Assembly (NCBI GenBank): GCA_002751075.1
Contig: NAOQ01000129.1
Span: 34,992 to 54,526 of the forward strand
Direction: 5' to 3'
DNA length: 19,535 bases
From: Ichthyophonus hoferi
Taxonomy: Eukaryota; Opisthokonta; Ichthyosporea; Ichthyophonida; Ichthyophonidae
The translations under genes and the position numbers were made by a program. The notes under the pieces were generated by a model that saw only the letters and a list, made by a program, of their open reading frames with translations, ran no database searches and was not told the origin of the DNA. Numbering within the stretch: the first letter of the stretch is position 1; each line of letters begins with the position of its first letter. Shown here piece by piece: positions 10,003 to 19,535 of the stretch.

Positions 10003-11471
10003 TCAATTAGTATCTTCCAAGAGCATTCTCCTATACCCTGACAGCAAATCATCTACACTCTCCCCATATATCTGCCCACATTTCTCTCCAGCAACCATAC
10101 AAGCAAACGTCAATACCTCTCGTACTCTCTTCTCATCCCATACACACATGTTATTTTTGAAATATAAATACGATATAGTTGCAGCTATGAAGCAGTCTCC
10201 AGCTCCAATAGTATCCGTGACCTTTCCACCTGAAGGAAGACTGGCAGGAACATGTACCGTCACATCACTAGCCCCATCTACAGTAATAAATCCCCATGCA
10301 CCTAGCTCGCCCCAAGTTACAATGACAAGTGTATATCTTGACACCAATGTTTTCACTAAACTATACCCCTCTACTGCTGTCCTTCCCCCTCTAGTTTCTA
10401 TATACGACCTACTTACAAACACAACGTTCGCATGTTCTGCTATACCCTCAATACCAGAACGTGCTTTCTCTAATTCTACAGAATAGCATAAATCTTTTCT
10501 GTTGACTTGTAGGTCTCTTACATAACCTATAAACTGGCTAACGTTTTCTATATTTCTTCCTTCAAAATGCATCCATGTTATAGTGTTATCATTCACCTTT
10601 GTACATGTTTGAAAATCTGTATAGTTGAGTTCAGGGAGAGGGGGCCTATTATGAACTATTGTCCTAGATCCATTCTTTTGGTTTAATAGAATGTAGGAAG
10701 TGGGCATGTATGTGGTTTGGGTTGAATGTACAATACTTGACGTGTCAATTTGACTACTTTGAAGTGTGGTGAGAATATTGTATGATTCTTGGCCTATAGG
10801 AAGGGTGCAAAGGATTGTACATGGTGCTCCTAGAATAGATATAGTAGTAGATGTGTTGGCTGCATTACCTCCTATACGTCGAAATTGTCTGGGGGAAGGA
10901 ATGAAGTATATATAGAGAAGCAGAGAAAGAAGGGAAAGCAGAACATGTCAATGAAATATTGTCTCACCTTCCTTCCATCCTGTCTATATATAGAGTGACA
11001 GTTATTTTAACACTCTCAACCCTTGGCTTCTCTCTATTATTATAACCAAACTTTTTACAACCTAGCAATACAATACAAGTATTAATACCTTATAACTACA
11101 CATGTGGTTTATATCCAGGATAGAGAGAGAATGAGCAGAAAAGATAAACATGCATACATGCAAAACATACATACATATATACATATATACATACATACAC
11201 TAACACACATAGATCATATACAATATTTGGTAAGAAAACACAGAAAAACAATAAAGATTTTAAAATAAAACCTAAAATAATAATACAAAATACATAGTAC
11301 ATAGAATCCTCCCAATATATTTTCCATATACCCACAAACACACGCACGCACACTTGTATATATAGATACACACTTTACAGTTCTCATCTCCTCATCCTCT
11401 TCCGGATAGTGGTCAACTACATTGACAATATCCAGAACTATATTACCTACAACTAAAACGCCCATTATCAT
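10003..11471 (-). CDS. KHK: Ketohexokinase (fructokinase, PfkB family), two exons
   Basis: Exon 1 is 11471-11374, the intron 11373-10889 (GTGTGT...CCCCAG) and exon 2 10888-10003; the product is 327 residues. The intron joins in phase 2, restoring MRTVK-QFRRIGGNAAN, which aligns without gaps to the same region of human ketohexokinase. This ATP-dependent cytosolic enzyme phosphorylates fructose to fructose 1-phosphate. Residues matching human KHK substrate-binding Asp15, Asn42, Asn45 and catalytic Asp258 are present as Asp14, Asn41, Asn44 and Asp264, the last in the PfkB signature DTIGAGD. Other family matches include NGSRTIV and HFEGRN. It is longer than human KHK (298 residues), mostly through about 23 extra residues at the C-terminus. 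The second ATG at 11465 has a better start context (A at -3, G at +4) and may be the true start, shortening the protein by two residues. Other PfkB sugar kinases are less likely given the GGNASN-type block and overall alignment. Confidence 0.9.
10889..11373 (-). other. Intron of the ketohexokinase gene, with ATAC-type microsatellite
   Basis: The 485-bp intron has donor GTGTGT and acceptor CCCCAG on the minus strand. It holds an interrupted ACAT/TACA microsatellite at about 11148-11205. Several frames in it are open because of the repeat, and I regard them as artefacts. Confidence 0.85.
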
Positions 11472-12605
11472 ATACTTTCAGACACTATATATAAATGTTC
11501 ATATACTTCTGGAACGTAAAGTCTGTATAGATAAAGCAAAACAAAAATAAAAATAAAAATAAAATAAAATATGTACACATAAAGGCTTGGTGTGGTAGAA
11601 TTCAAAAAATAAAATAACATTTCCATTTTAGTTAATAAATAAATAAATACAATAAGTGAAAATATATATATAAACCCAATCAATTAATATATTTCTTATT
11701 TTATTTTATCTTTTATTATTTATGTTTTAATCAAATTAAAAAAAAGCATCTATAATTCCCCCTAGAATACAATAAGCCTCTTCAAACATAATTTTTTTGG
11801 CAATGCAATAAATGCATTGACTACAGATCTATAGTTATGCATAAATATACACAATATTAAGTAATTTAATATTATTTATGGGTAAATATATATATATAAA
11901 AGTAAATAAATAATTTTTTATTGTAAAAAACTTTGATAAAAATACTAATATAACTAAGATCAGGGCTTTAATTGCGGATGAGATGTGATAACTACGATCT
12001 AATTGTGGTTGTGTATTAACGGTTACAGATTCGTTAATATTAAGAGAAGCGACACCGGGTTCAACTAGCTGGCCTTTTAGTAAGGGATCTGACTAAGTAC
12101 TTCACCACATTTAGAAACTATAGACATAATATGAGTGCACACAAAAATGTGCAATGAATTCAAGAATATGAATTTTTCTAACTATCATTACTTTCTGTAT
12201 GACTGAACAGTAGTATATGGCACTCTCACTCAAACACCGGTGATTAAATTTGTTCCAACTAATGTGAACTGGCCAATGAGCCTATGTTTAAAAACCTAAG
12301 TATAAAAAATAGATATGGTATCTTATTGGCTTAAGTTGTTTCAGATCGCTAATGTAGATTGCCATTTTTTTTCTTATTATGTTTTGTATTAAATAGCAAA
12401 ACCAATATAACTTTATAGTATAGTATAGTTAGTATATTATAGTATAATATAGTATAACATAAAATAATAATATCTTCAGTTATATAAATAAAAAAAACAT
12501 ACTTATATATAACCTGACCAACTGATTCACTGTACAATAGTAGCATATATATTGCCTCTATATACATCTTGAGCAACCTATCCACACTATAGTATAATAA
12601 TAGTC
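11472..12605. promoter_or_regulatory. Divergent intergenic region between ketohexokinase and PPPDE-PUL gene
   Basis: The two starts face away from each other and are 1134 bp apart, so this stretch must hold both promoters. It is very AT-rich with no coding signal. Features seen are AAAAT-type runs at about 11541-11570, AAAT repeats at about 11633-11648, and a TATAG/TATAA pentamer-like tract at about 12415-12460. TATA-like strings are too common here to choose one. No specific transcription factor site can be named. Confidence 0.5.
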
Positions 12606-15600
12606 ATGGCTTACACAAACCATCATGTTATAGTCTATGTTTATGATCTGTCCCAGGGCATGGCTAGACAATTAAGCCCTGCTTTACTAGGGAAGCAGAT
12701 AGAGGGTATATGGCACACATCTGTTTGTGTATTTGGAAAGGAATTTTATTTTGGTGGTGGGATATGTTGTGACAATCCCTTGAATACCCCCTATGGTGTA
12801 CCTATTCAAAGTGAGTATATATGGGCCAGTTGCTTGCCCATGTTAAAATTTTAAAGTAAACTATGTGTTACTACCTTGATAACAGTATACCTTATTACTC
12901 TGAGTCACCAATGATTGCATGATGCTTTGTATTTTTATATATAGTCAAAGTACAAAGTCTGGCTATTACGGTTAATTAAATACATACATGCATATATATA
13001 TATATATATATATATATACAAACATACTATCATATCATCATATCATCTTAAATAGTGTCATACTATCATGCTATAATGCATACAACACATGAAAGTATGT
13101 ATATGTACCAGTTAACATTAATTTTTTATTTAAAATATTTTGTAACTATTTTAGAGTGTATTTTCCTGTCAAATGGCAATAATAGCTAAGTCAAAAAATC
13201 TACATAATATCAATGTACTATGATATGATATGATATATTCTAATGTAATGCAATACAATACAACATAATAGAATATAATATAATATAATGCAATATAATA
13301 AAATATAATACAATTCAGTAAAATACAATATTTACAATACAATATTTACAATACAATATAATACAATACAATGCAGTCCAGTGCAGCACAATGCAATGCA
13401 ATACAATATAATATATTAAGCTATAGTTATAGTAGCACACATATTCATACTCTCAATTGCATTATCGTTATATCATATTTACTCTCAGACATTTTTCAAC
13501 CAATACCTAATTATTCCTAACTATTCTTAATTACACCCCTTTTCTATTTATCCCAGAGCACGTCATGGGAGAAACAACAAAGAGTGAAAAGGATTTTCTT
13601 ACGTTTCTTTCTTCTATCTCCAACCGATTTACCATGGCAACGTACCATCTATTGGATAACAATTGTAACAATTTTTCGGATGAGTCGTGTATGTTTCTAA
13701 CTGGACAACATATTCCTACATACATTACAGGCCTACCGCAGGTATGTTAGTATATATGTATGTCTGTTTTTATGTACGTATGTATGGTTGTATGTATGTA
13801 TGTATGTTTATATATATATGTATGTATGTATGTATGTTTACCTGTATGTATATATAGTAGTATGTATGTATGTATGTATGTATGTATGTATGTATGTATG
13901 TATGTATGTATGTATGTATGCATGTAGGATAGTATGTATGTATGTGTGTATGATAGTATGTATGATAGTATGTATGTGTAGTAGTATGTGTATGGTGGTA
14001 TACCAGTACATTAGTATAGATACATGAAAGAGAAAGCGAGTAAAGAGGGAGGGAGTCTGTAATGTTGTGGCTTGTTTGGATATATATGTATATGAATGGA
14101 GTGACGACGGGATTGTGTTGTTTTTTGTATAGATCTTAAATTATTATATTGTATTGTTATCCCTGTTACTATTGTTATTTAATTTGTTTATATTAGTATT
14201 TGTATTGGCTATTTAACCTTTTAAAATTTACATATTAGTACTTTCTCTCAAGCTTGTTTCCTTGATGTACATATATTTTTATATAGATATAATAAATGGT
14301 AAGATAGCCAACCTCCGCTAATCAAATTTCATCGATATTTTTATTATTTTAAAATTTAAAGTGAAAATTTTATTTATCCTATATACATAATTAATTAAAT
14401 TAATAATCACATAGTAATTTCCATATCAAAATTGTCATATTTTCAACATAGGCACTCCTCTAAGTGACATTAATCATGTTATTTTTATACTAACCCCTTA
14501 TAGATATCTTCAATTTTCCACCATGCATTATAATATTTCCTTGTTTTCTCTCACATTTTTACACTTTGTTCCACTTTCTCCTCCTCTCTTTTTCTTTTTA
14601 TGTGTGCTCTCTGATTATCATACATAATATTATACCATCGTACAAAAGAGCATACACATCCACAGACCTACCTACCTATCTGCCTATCTACCCACCTACA
14701 TACATACATGCAAACATATTCTGACCCTTTCTCCTCCACTACAGGATGTCCTAACCACACCATTTGGTACAATGCTGCGACCTCTCATTGAACAAATGCA
14801 AGTAGGAATACAGAATATGGCGGGACAACACCAAGTCGATCTATCCTCTCTTCCTCAACCCACTCACCCACTTACAGATTCCGACTATAATAGTTCCTCC
14901 AATCCTATCCCTTCAAATGCCTCTAATCCAATCATATCATTATCGACATCACAAGGAACTACACGGTGTACTGTACAAACACTCATTGCTACCCCTGTCC
15001 TTATGAAACAGGCAGATGTAGCTAAAGTAATAGTAAAACTCCGCCAATATCTACCTAGTGTTAAAACGGATACAGTATCTGATTTGACAGATGCTTTATA
15101 TAAATTGGAGAAAGAACAGGCATTTCCAGTGTTGGATTTGCTGCGTTTAAGGGTATTGAGGAGAGATGAGAATGAAAGGATTGCCTCACTGGTGCCTAGT
15201 TTGTTGAAGGTATGTCCAAGTTGTGAGTGAGTGGGGGGAGAGATAGAGAGGAAGGGTGAGAGATAAAGAGAGGGAGAGGGTGATAGGGTGCAATAATTAA
15301 TGGTGTAATTAGGATAATGCTTGCTGTATACTGCAGGATGTTTTAGAGAACCGTTGTCTTATTCCTCTCTGCCCTTACTATATTTAGTCATATGCCCAGA
15401 CCGGGGCAGTTCCTTCAGCCCAACAAATGGTATTAAGATGTGCAGCAAATTGCTTTGCATACCCTCTAGGTGCTGCTATATTATTGGCTGAAAGGTCTCA
15501 AGAAGTAGTGGTAGAGGCGGTAGCTATAGGATTAACATCAGAAAATTACAAGGTCAAACAGGTAGGAAAGGCTATGCCATGGCATATATTGGAAAGGGTG

Positions 15601-16408
15601 TTATGTTGCTATGTTATGTTAGGGGAGTATAGGGAGCATTGCATGTGAGGGCTACTATATATTATACATAGATTAATGTAATAATTACTACATATGTATG
15701 TATAGCTATTGGTAGGTAGAAATAGAAATGTCATATGAATGCTGTGACTGGATATAGCAGTAATGGTTATAAACTAGACATTTAATACAATGAAGAGAAA
15801 CTAGGCATCATTATTACTATTAGAGTATTGGGTAAATACTGTAGTATATATATTATTTTATTAATATTCGTTTATATTGATTTATTTGTTTGTTTTTATA
15901 TCTATATTTTGCTTTTCTATGTTTATATATGTATTTATATTTATCTTAATACTAATGCTTATCTATATTGTTTTGTTTTGTTTATTTCTTTATACCCATA
16001 TTAATATATTAGTATACATCTATATAAATACAAAGTTCTATATTTTAAACTTTAAAAGGATTAATATTAAAAAACAACCAATAGGTAGCTGCTGCCACTG
16101 CACTCAACATTGCCGGGGCCCATATGAGATCACCTACCATTCCCACTCTATCTTGTGATGGATGGGTACGTCTAGTATATGCACTCGTAGAGACTATATC
16201 TACATACAAGTCACCACAACCCGACCCATCGGACAACACATTGCTCTGGTTACTAGGGTCGCTAGAGGCGTTTTGTTTGGATAACACGGAGGCCAGAGAT
16301 CTGGCTCAGGCTCTTGAAGCCAAAAAGATAGTTGGAGAAGTGGAGAAAAGGGTAGATATAAGTGATAATGTGAGAACGTTAGCTGCAGAAATAGTGGCAA
16401 GTTTGTAG
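12606..16408 (+). CDS. PPPDE (DeSI-1-like) peptidase fused to a PUL domain, five exons
   Basis: Exons are 12606-12810, 13557-13741, 14745-15209, 15388-15561 and 16085-16408, giving 450 residues; all introns are GT-AG and all phases agree. Residues 1 to about 150 match desumoylating isopeptidase 1: the YVYDLS start, GKQIEGIWHTSV with the catalytic His37, and LLDNNCNNFS with the catalytic Cys105, followed by FLTGQHIPTYIT and TPFG. Both catalytic residues are intact, so cleavage of ubiquitin or SUMO conjugates is likely. Residues about 155-204 are a Ser/Pro/Asn-rich linker. Residues about 205-450 look like a PUL domain, an armadillo-type fold that in PLAA/Ufd3/Lub1 binds Cdc48/p97. The inferred role is a p97-linked deconjugating enzyme in the cytosol or nucleus. 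Related fungal and plant proteins can carry a thioredoxin domain between the two parts; none is seen here. The acceptor at 15388 (after a pyrimidine-rich tract) is preferred over the one ending at 15336, which would lead quickly into a stop. Confidence 0.88.
12992..13018. repeat. (AT)n microsatellite
   Basis: An uninterrupted AT dinucleotide run of about 27 bases within intron 1 of the PPPDE-PUL gene. Confidence 0.9.
13205..13420. repeat. Degenerate pentanucleotide tract (AATAC/AATAT family)
   Basis: About 215 bases built from pentamers such as AATAC, AATAT, AATGC and AGTGC in tandem, with frequent single-base variants and a small higher-order repeat (TTTACAATACAATA twice at about 13329-13355). 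It lies in intron 1. A short related TTGCA tract occurs at about 9771-9790. The variety of units points to an old microsatellite decaying by point change. Confidence 0.75.
13742..13990. repeat. (GTAT)n microsatellite starting at the intron 2 donor
   Basis: Intron 2 of the PPPDE-PUL gene (13742-14744, 1003 bp, acceptor CTACAG) begins GTATGT, and the GTAT repeat starts from that donor. It runs interrupted to about 13990, with a perfect block of 15 units at 13861-13920. Frames open across it (for instance at 13788-14027) are repeat artefacts, not genes. The rest of the intron is AT-rich and ends in a long pyrimidine-rich region before exon 3. Confidence 0.9.
15210..15387 (+). other. Intron 3 of the PPPDE-PUL gene
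   Basis: A 178-bp phase-0 intron with donor GTATGT and acceptor TATTTAG after CTCTCTGCCCTTAC. Its first part is a GA-rich purine tract (about 15226-15285). A second AG at 15336 (CTGCAG) would keep phase 0 but leads to a stop after 16 codons, so it is either unused or gives a truncated product. Confidence 0.75.
15562..16084 (+). other. Intron 4 of the PPPDE-PUL gene
   Basis: A 523-bp phase-0 intron with donor GTAGGA and acceptor CCAATAG. This choice joins ...NYKVKQ to VAAATALNIAG without a break in frame, in keeping with the helical repeats of a PUL domain. Most of it is T-rich and AT-rich; the long open frame at 15877-16158 inside it is compositional. The acceptor lacks a strong pyrimidine tract, so this boundary is the least secure of the gene. 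Confidence 0.7.
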
Positions 16409-16474
16409 TATATCTTAATTATAAAGTCACCCAATTGTATTGATTAATTAAAATTATATATTAGTCTGAAATGG

Positions 16475-16690
16475 TTGTTGAACATAGCTGTATGTACAAT
16501 ATAGAATAGATTAAAATAGGTATAGTCAGACTTGATTAATTAAATGTTGTTAATTGGACATTATCAATTGATTAATTACTCCAATGTTAAATATAGCTAC
16601 ATGTAAAAGATGGATTAGAATAGTTAGTCACACTTAATAACCGGATGATAATAATTAATCAATTAACCTGAAATATTATATTGTATATTA
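16475..16690. repeat. Imperfect tandem repeat, 110-bp period
   Basis: A unit containing ATAGCTGTATGTA, TAGAATAGATTA, TAGTCAGACTT and a TTAATT/AATTAA-rich tail is followed by a diverged second copy containing ATAGCTACATGTA, TGGATTAGAATAG and TAGTCACACTT. The ATAGCT anchors at 16483 and 16593 give the 110-bp offset. It lies just past the stop of the PPPDE-PUL gene, in its 3' flank. Confidence 0.7.
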
Positions 16691-16749
16691 TGAATATAAA
16701 GGCCGCTGTCTAAGCCAGGAATAACACTCATGATTCTGCAGTGAGACCA

Positions 16750-16755
16750 AATAAA
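16750..16755 (+). promoter_or_regulatory. Possible polyadenylation signal AATAAA
   Basis: An AATAAA hexamer lies about 340 bases after the stop of the PPPDE-PUL gene and is followed by a T-rich stretch. It could end that transcript, but the hexamer is common by chance in sequence this AT-rich. Confidence 0.3.
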
Positions 16756-17805
16756 AATACTTTATTTATTTTGATTCTCTGCTTGTAGTTATAAGATGTC
16801 ATTTAGCGTTGCAACTCGTCATTTTTCTACCAATCTATTCACTAACATATGCATTGCTTTAAGATTATTTATTTGATAGTCCCCACAATCAATTATAAAT
16901 AGAACCTACAAAACACTTATACCAGTTCTGCTTCCAATAGAGTTATTGACCACTGTCATGCTTCCACTGCTAATCGAGCATATACTCTTGTTATTTCAGC
17001 TATATGATCTACACTGGTTACTTTCTCTTCAGATACCCAATTATCAACCACCTATCTTACACTTCTAGCAGTCAACAAGACAGTACTCTCATACCAATGA
17101 GTTACCACAGTTTCAACTACAATACCAGACTTCTCAGTGTCTCAACAGTTAGGTCTGATAACTATACAGATCTTACCCAAAGAGGCATACACTACACTGA
17201 CGTTGCCAATCTATCTGATTAAAAAAAGAGCTTTCTGAGTGTATTCATTTCAAGTCCTTCTAATTCTTTAGTCTCTATCGTGGCTGATCAAACATTCCTT
17301 ACTGGGGTCTCCTCAAACCTCAAGACAACCGTAGATGCTCAATTGGATATGTACTTTGTGGAGTTTTCTGCCTTGACAAACACCAGCATTGAACTGCTCA
17401 CCCACATGATCATAAGTCTCACAGATAAACAAGGTTTTCAGCCATCCAATCAGGACACTCAAGTGAACAATCAAATTCAAGAATCCTGATTACCCAATGA
17501 TATCAAATCTACAACAAATTCCAATGTCATCAGCTACGACCAATTTTAACGTCCATAGCACCCCCACTTCATACCCTCCCAACCAGAGGAATATTTTCTT
17601 TCATGCCCCACCCCACACAAGCCCCTTTTCCCACACTTCTGGAGAACGGGGTAGCCATGTCTACCGCATGACCAGCTTTGCTGGGAATGGTTCCTACCAA
17701 TCCAGACTTCATTTTGACACCTTTTTTTATCCTTTGACTAGGCACTATCAGAACCTAGTTACACTTGATATATGTGTGTTTGTATGTATGCATGTATGTA
17801 TGTAG
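16756..17805 (+). other. Coding-like block, not recognised
   Basis: Between about 16900 and 17760 the base composition is clearly less AT-rich than the flanks and like that of the exons nearby. A TATAAATAG string is at about 16896. Three separate plus-strand open segments are seen, at about 17004-17222, 17280-17489 and 17497-17805, with Ser/Thr/Asn/Gln-rich translations and no motif I can name. The last runs into a GTAT microsatellite. I see no catalytic domain, zinc knuckle or other diagnostic part. The block may be a low-conservation spliced gene or an old insertion; I do not assign it. Confidence 0.3.
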
Positions 17806-17900
17806 GTATGTGTTTATCGGTGTATTATAGTATATATGTATGTACATATGTATATATATAATGTGTTTAGTATAGACATTATATGGAGTTATGTATGTAT
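17768..17900. repeat. Interrupted GTAT/TATG microsatellite
   Basis: Runs of GTAT, GCAT and GTATATA units over about 130 bases. Minus-strand open frames across this area (17755-18086) are products of the repeat. Confidence 0.75.
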
Positions 17901-18259
17901 AGGCAGTACAGAAGAAATAAATACAGCATTTACAATATAGCCATCTAAGTATATGTATACGTACAGTGTAGATAATAGACAGAAATATATTTCTGTAGTA
18001 TAGATAAAATAAATACAATATTGATAATATCTATGTATATATAAACATGGATATATTATTGATACACCATACATATATTCATACATAAAACCCTACCACT
18101 CCTTAGTATACACCTCTTGAATGCCTCCTCAAGCATAAGCATACTATTTCTCCTAAAGCTCCTACTATAATCTTATAAACCATATCTTTGCGGAGCTAAA
18201 ACATTGAGAGAAAAAGGGAATAGTGTACATGTATAGATAAGGGGATAGGATGATATGAA
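17901..18259. other. AT-rich stretch, no gene recognised
   Basis: No open frame of substance on either strand. A slightly pyrimidine-rich patch lies at about 18090-18170. Confidence 0.5.
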
Positions 18260-18337
18260 ATATAAAAAAACCAAATAGAAATAAGAATAGGAATAGGAAT
18301 AGGAACACAAATGGGTATAGGAATAATAATAATAATA

Positions 18338-18377
<40 letters not shown>

Positions 18378-18378
18378 G
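18260..18378. repeat. Compound microsatellite (AATAGG)n and (AAT)n
   Basis: AATAGG-type hexamers at about 18281-18305 pass into a nearly perfect AAT trinucleotide run at about 18322-18376, broken once by an extra A, and then decay into AATAAG/AATATG variants. Minus-strand frames over it (18173-18562) encode Ile/Leu/Tyr runs and are artefacts. Confidence 0.9.
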
Positions 18379-19535
18379 GAATAAGAATAGAAATATGAAT
18401 ATGGTTAGGAATGGAAATATGAATAGCATTCAGTGAAATGTTAGAATTGAAAAACATATGCAATAGTAAAAAGGGAGTCCAAGATAATCTATATATAGGT
18501 TTATATAAATGGTGGCAAGCATTTGGAGCAGGGAAACAAATATATTTGGTGCCAATTGACATAGATATATAATTGTACTTTGCATGTAGAATTAAATCAT
18601 TATGTATAGAGGAGAATATTTATAATTAGGGGTACTGAGAGATATATATAAAGTAATGCATTTATGCATTTATTGGATATATTGATTATTTATAAATTTA
18701 ATGCTACATAGATGTATATATTATGCCCCCTTTTCTGTCTTTATATATATACACAGACCAATCTACTTTGTTTTGGTTTAGGTTTAGGTTGTATAAATAG
18801 TATCCGAAGTTGATTGGGCAATGAAAAGTTACAATGCAAATTTAATAAAGCATAGGATCACATAAACCATATATATGTGACAAGTAAAAGAAGAAAGTAT
18901 AATCCTAGTGGATAGCAGCAATAAATATAAATAAAATGGATCAATTAATTACAAATACAATAAAAGTATTAAAATAAACAATCTAATTTTAAAATTAATT
19001 TTACCTGATTCAACATATTTCCAATGATAGTTGATGTTGTGGGCCAGAGATAAACTAGTCAACGTCGGAGGCTATCTATACGGCTAGCTTGGATACTGTT
19101 AGTAGCTGGTTAAAGTATATATAAATCTAATGGCAGAGAGAAAATGTCAAATGAAGCTACATTTAAAATAGTGGCAGTGTAATTCTTGACATAATTATTT
19201 AATGAATGCGGGATTGGGTTAACTTGTCGTCCGTAGATAAGATATTATATATATTTGTAGAATGCTTTATCTAAAAAATATGAAAGACCTCGGGACAGAA
19301 CTTGCAATCTTGATTCTATGACTGAATAATGATATTTCGTTTTGACTATGGTTCTGTGTTTGTGAATATCAATTGCCATTTATAATAAGTAAAATAATAA
19401 CAGAAAAATAATGACTACAATACAATGAGATAATGACTACAACATAGGCTGAATTTACAGATAGTATGTGCTAATATTGTTACAATTGCTCTTTAATAGT
19501 GCTGTAGTGAATCTACTCATTTATGCCACCACATT
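18379..19535. other. AT-rich stretch, no firm gene
   Basis: Mostly AT-rich with no firm coding signal. One weak candidate exon lies on the minus strand at 19071-19005: an AG lies before it (ATAG), 22 codons are open, and CAG|GTAAAA follows as a donor-like site. It is too short to support alone. A TATAAATAG string is at about 18792 and an AATAAA at about 18844. Confidence 0.45.

Larger units (their letters stand above)
12811..13556 (+). other. Intron 1 of the PPPDE-PUL gene, repeat-rich
   Basis: A 746-bp phase-1 intron, donor GTGAGT and acceptor TCCCAG. It contains an (AT)n run at 12992-13018, a stretch of ATCATATC-type repeats at about 13027-13048, and a long degenerate pentamer tract at about 13205-13420. 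Removing it joins GVPIQ to HVMGETT through a split Lys codon. Confidence 0.85.

Noticed and set aside
10148-10486. Plus-strand 112-codon frame
   Set aside because: It lies antisense to the ketohexokinase exon and is explained by that gene.
11096-11371. Minus-strand hydrophobic frame of 91 codons
   Set aside because: It lies inside the ketohexokinase intron and is driven by the ACAT microsatellite and AT-rich composition.
13788-14027. Met/Tyr/Val/Cys repeat protein
   Set aside because: A (GTAT)n array gives open frames in every phase; it is inside an intron.
15877-16158. Plus-strand 93-codon frame rich in Ile, Phe and Tyr
   Set aside because: It is mostly T-rich intron 4; only its end overlaps exon 5, in a different frame.
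16475-17760. Possible LTR-type element remnant
   Set aside because: A TATA-like string, an AATAAA and coding-like segments hint at it, but there are no paired terminal repeats, no primer-binding site and no recognisable retroelement domain.
18173-18562. Minus-strand frames with long Ile/Leu runs
   Set aside because: They translate the (AAT)n microsatellite; low-complexity artefact.
18775-18791. Telomere-like GGTTTAGGTTTAGGTT
   Set aside because: Only two to three short units, not extended, and not at a sequence end; most likely chance.
19005-19071. Minus-strand mini-exon ending CAG|GTAAAA
   Set aside because: Only 22 codons, with no neighbouring exon or recognised protein; cannot be supported.

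Overview
This is a piece of nuclear DNA from a eukaryote with a strongly A+T-rich, gene-poor genome. The signs are spliced genes with GT-AG introns, a eukaryotic-type tRNA-Pro with internal A and B boxes and a T-run terminator, many simple-sequence repeats (TA, GTAT/ATAC, AAT and pentamer types), and long stretches without coding signal. The lineage is not settled. The small PP1-docking-like protein recalls early-diverging fungi from memory. Ketohexokinase is best known from animals, and the introns (178 to 1003 bp) are long for most fungi. An early-diverging fungus or another small AT-rich eukaryote are both possible.

Layout. Positions 1-1700 hold a foldback (MITE-like) element with about 105-bp inverted arms (782-1050), followed by two short coding-like segments I do not recognise. 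From 1700 to 5770 there is no firm gene, only imperfect tandem duplications and a few short open patches. At 5771-6746 lies a small intronless gene (5904-6281) for a predicted tail-anchored protein with a PP1-type RVxF motif. Its 3' half and downstream flank are tandemly duplicated, and the second copy still has an open frame. From 6750 to 9250 no gene is recognised. A tRNA-Pro(AGG) gene sits at 9253-9324.

The best-supported part is a divergent gene pair. On the minus strand (11471 to 10003) is a two-exon ketohexokinase of the PfkB sugar kinase family, with its substrate-binding and catalytic residues intact. On the plus strand (12606-16408) is a five-exon gene encoding a PPPDE (DeSI-1-like) peptidase domain fused to a C-terminal PUL domain. 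They start 1134 bp apart, head to head. One encodes an enzyme of fructose metabolism and the other a probable ubiquitin/SUMO-pathway factor, so no shared pathway is evident. Introns of both genes carry microsatellites; in intron 2 of the PPPDE-PUL gene a GTAT array begins at the splice donor itself.

From 16409 to the end there is a 110-bp-period tandem repeat, a block of coding-like composition (about 16690-17760) that I cannot assign, and further microsatellite-rich DNA without recognisable genes. No novel multi-gene system is evident. The most unusual items are the PPPDE-PUL fusion, the duplicated tail-anchored protein segment, and the repeat array that copies the splice donor motif.
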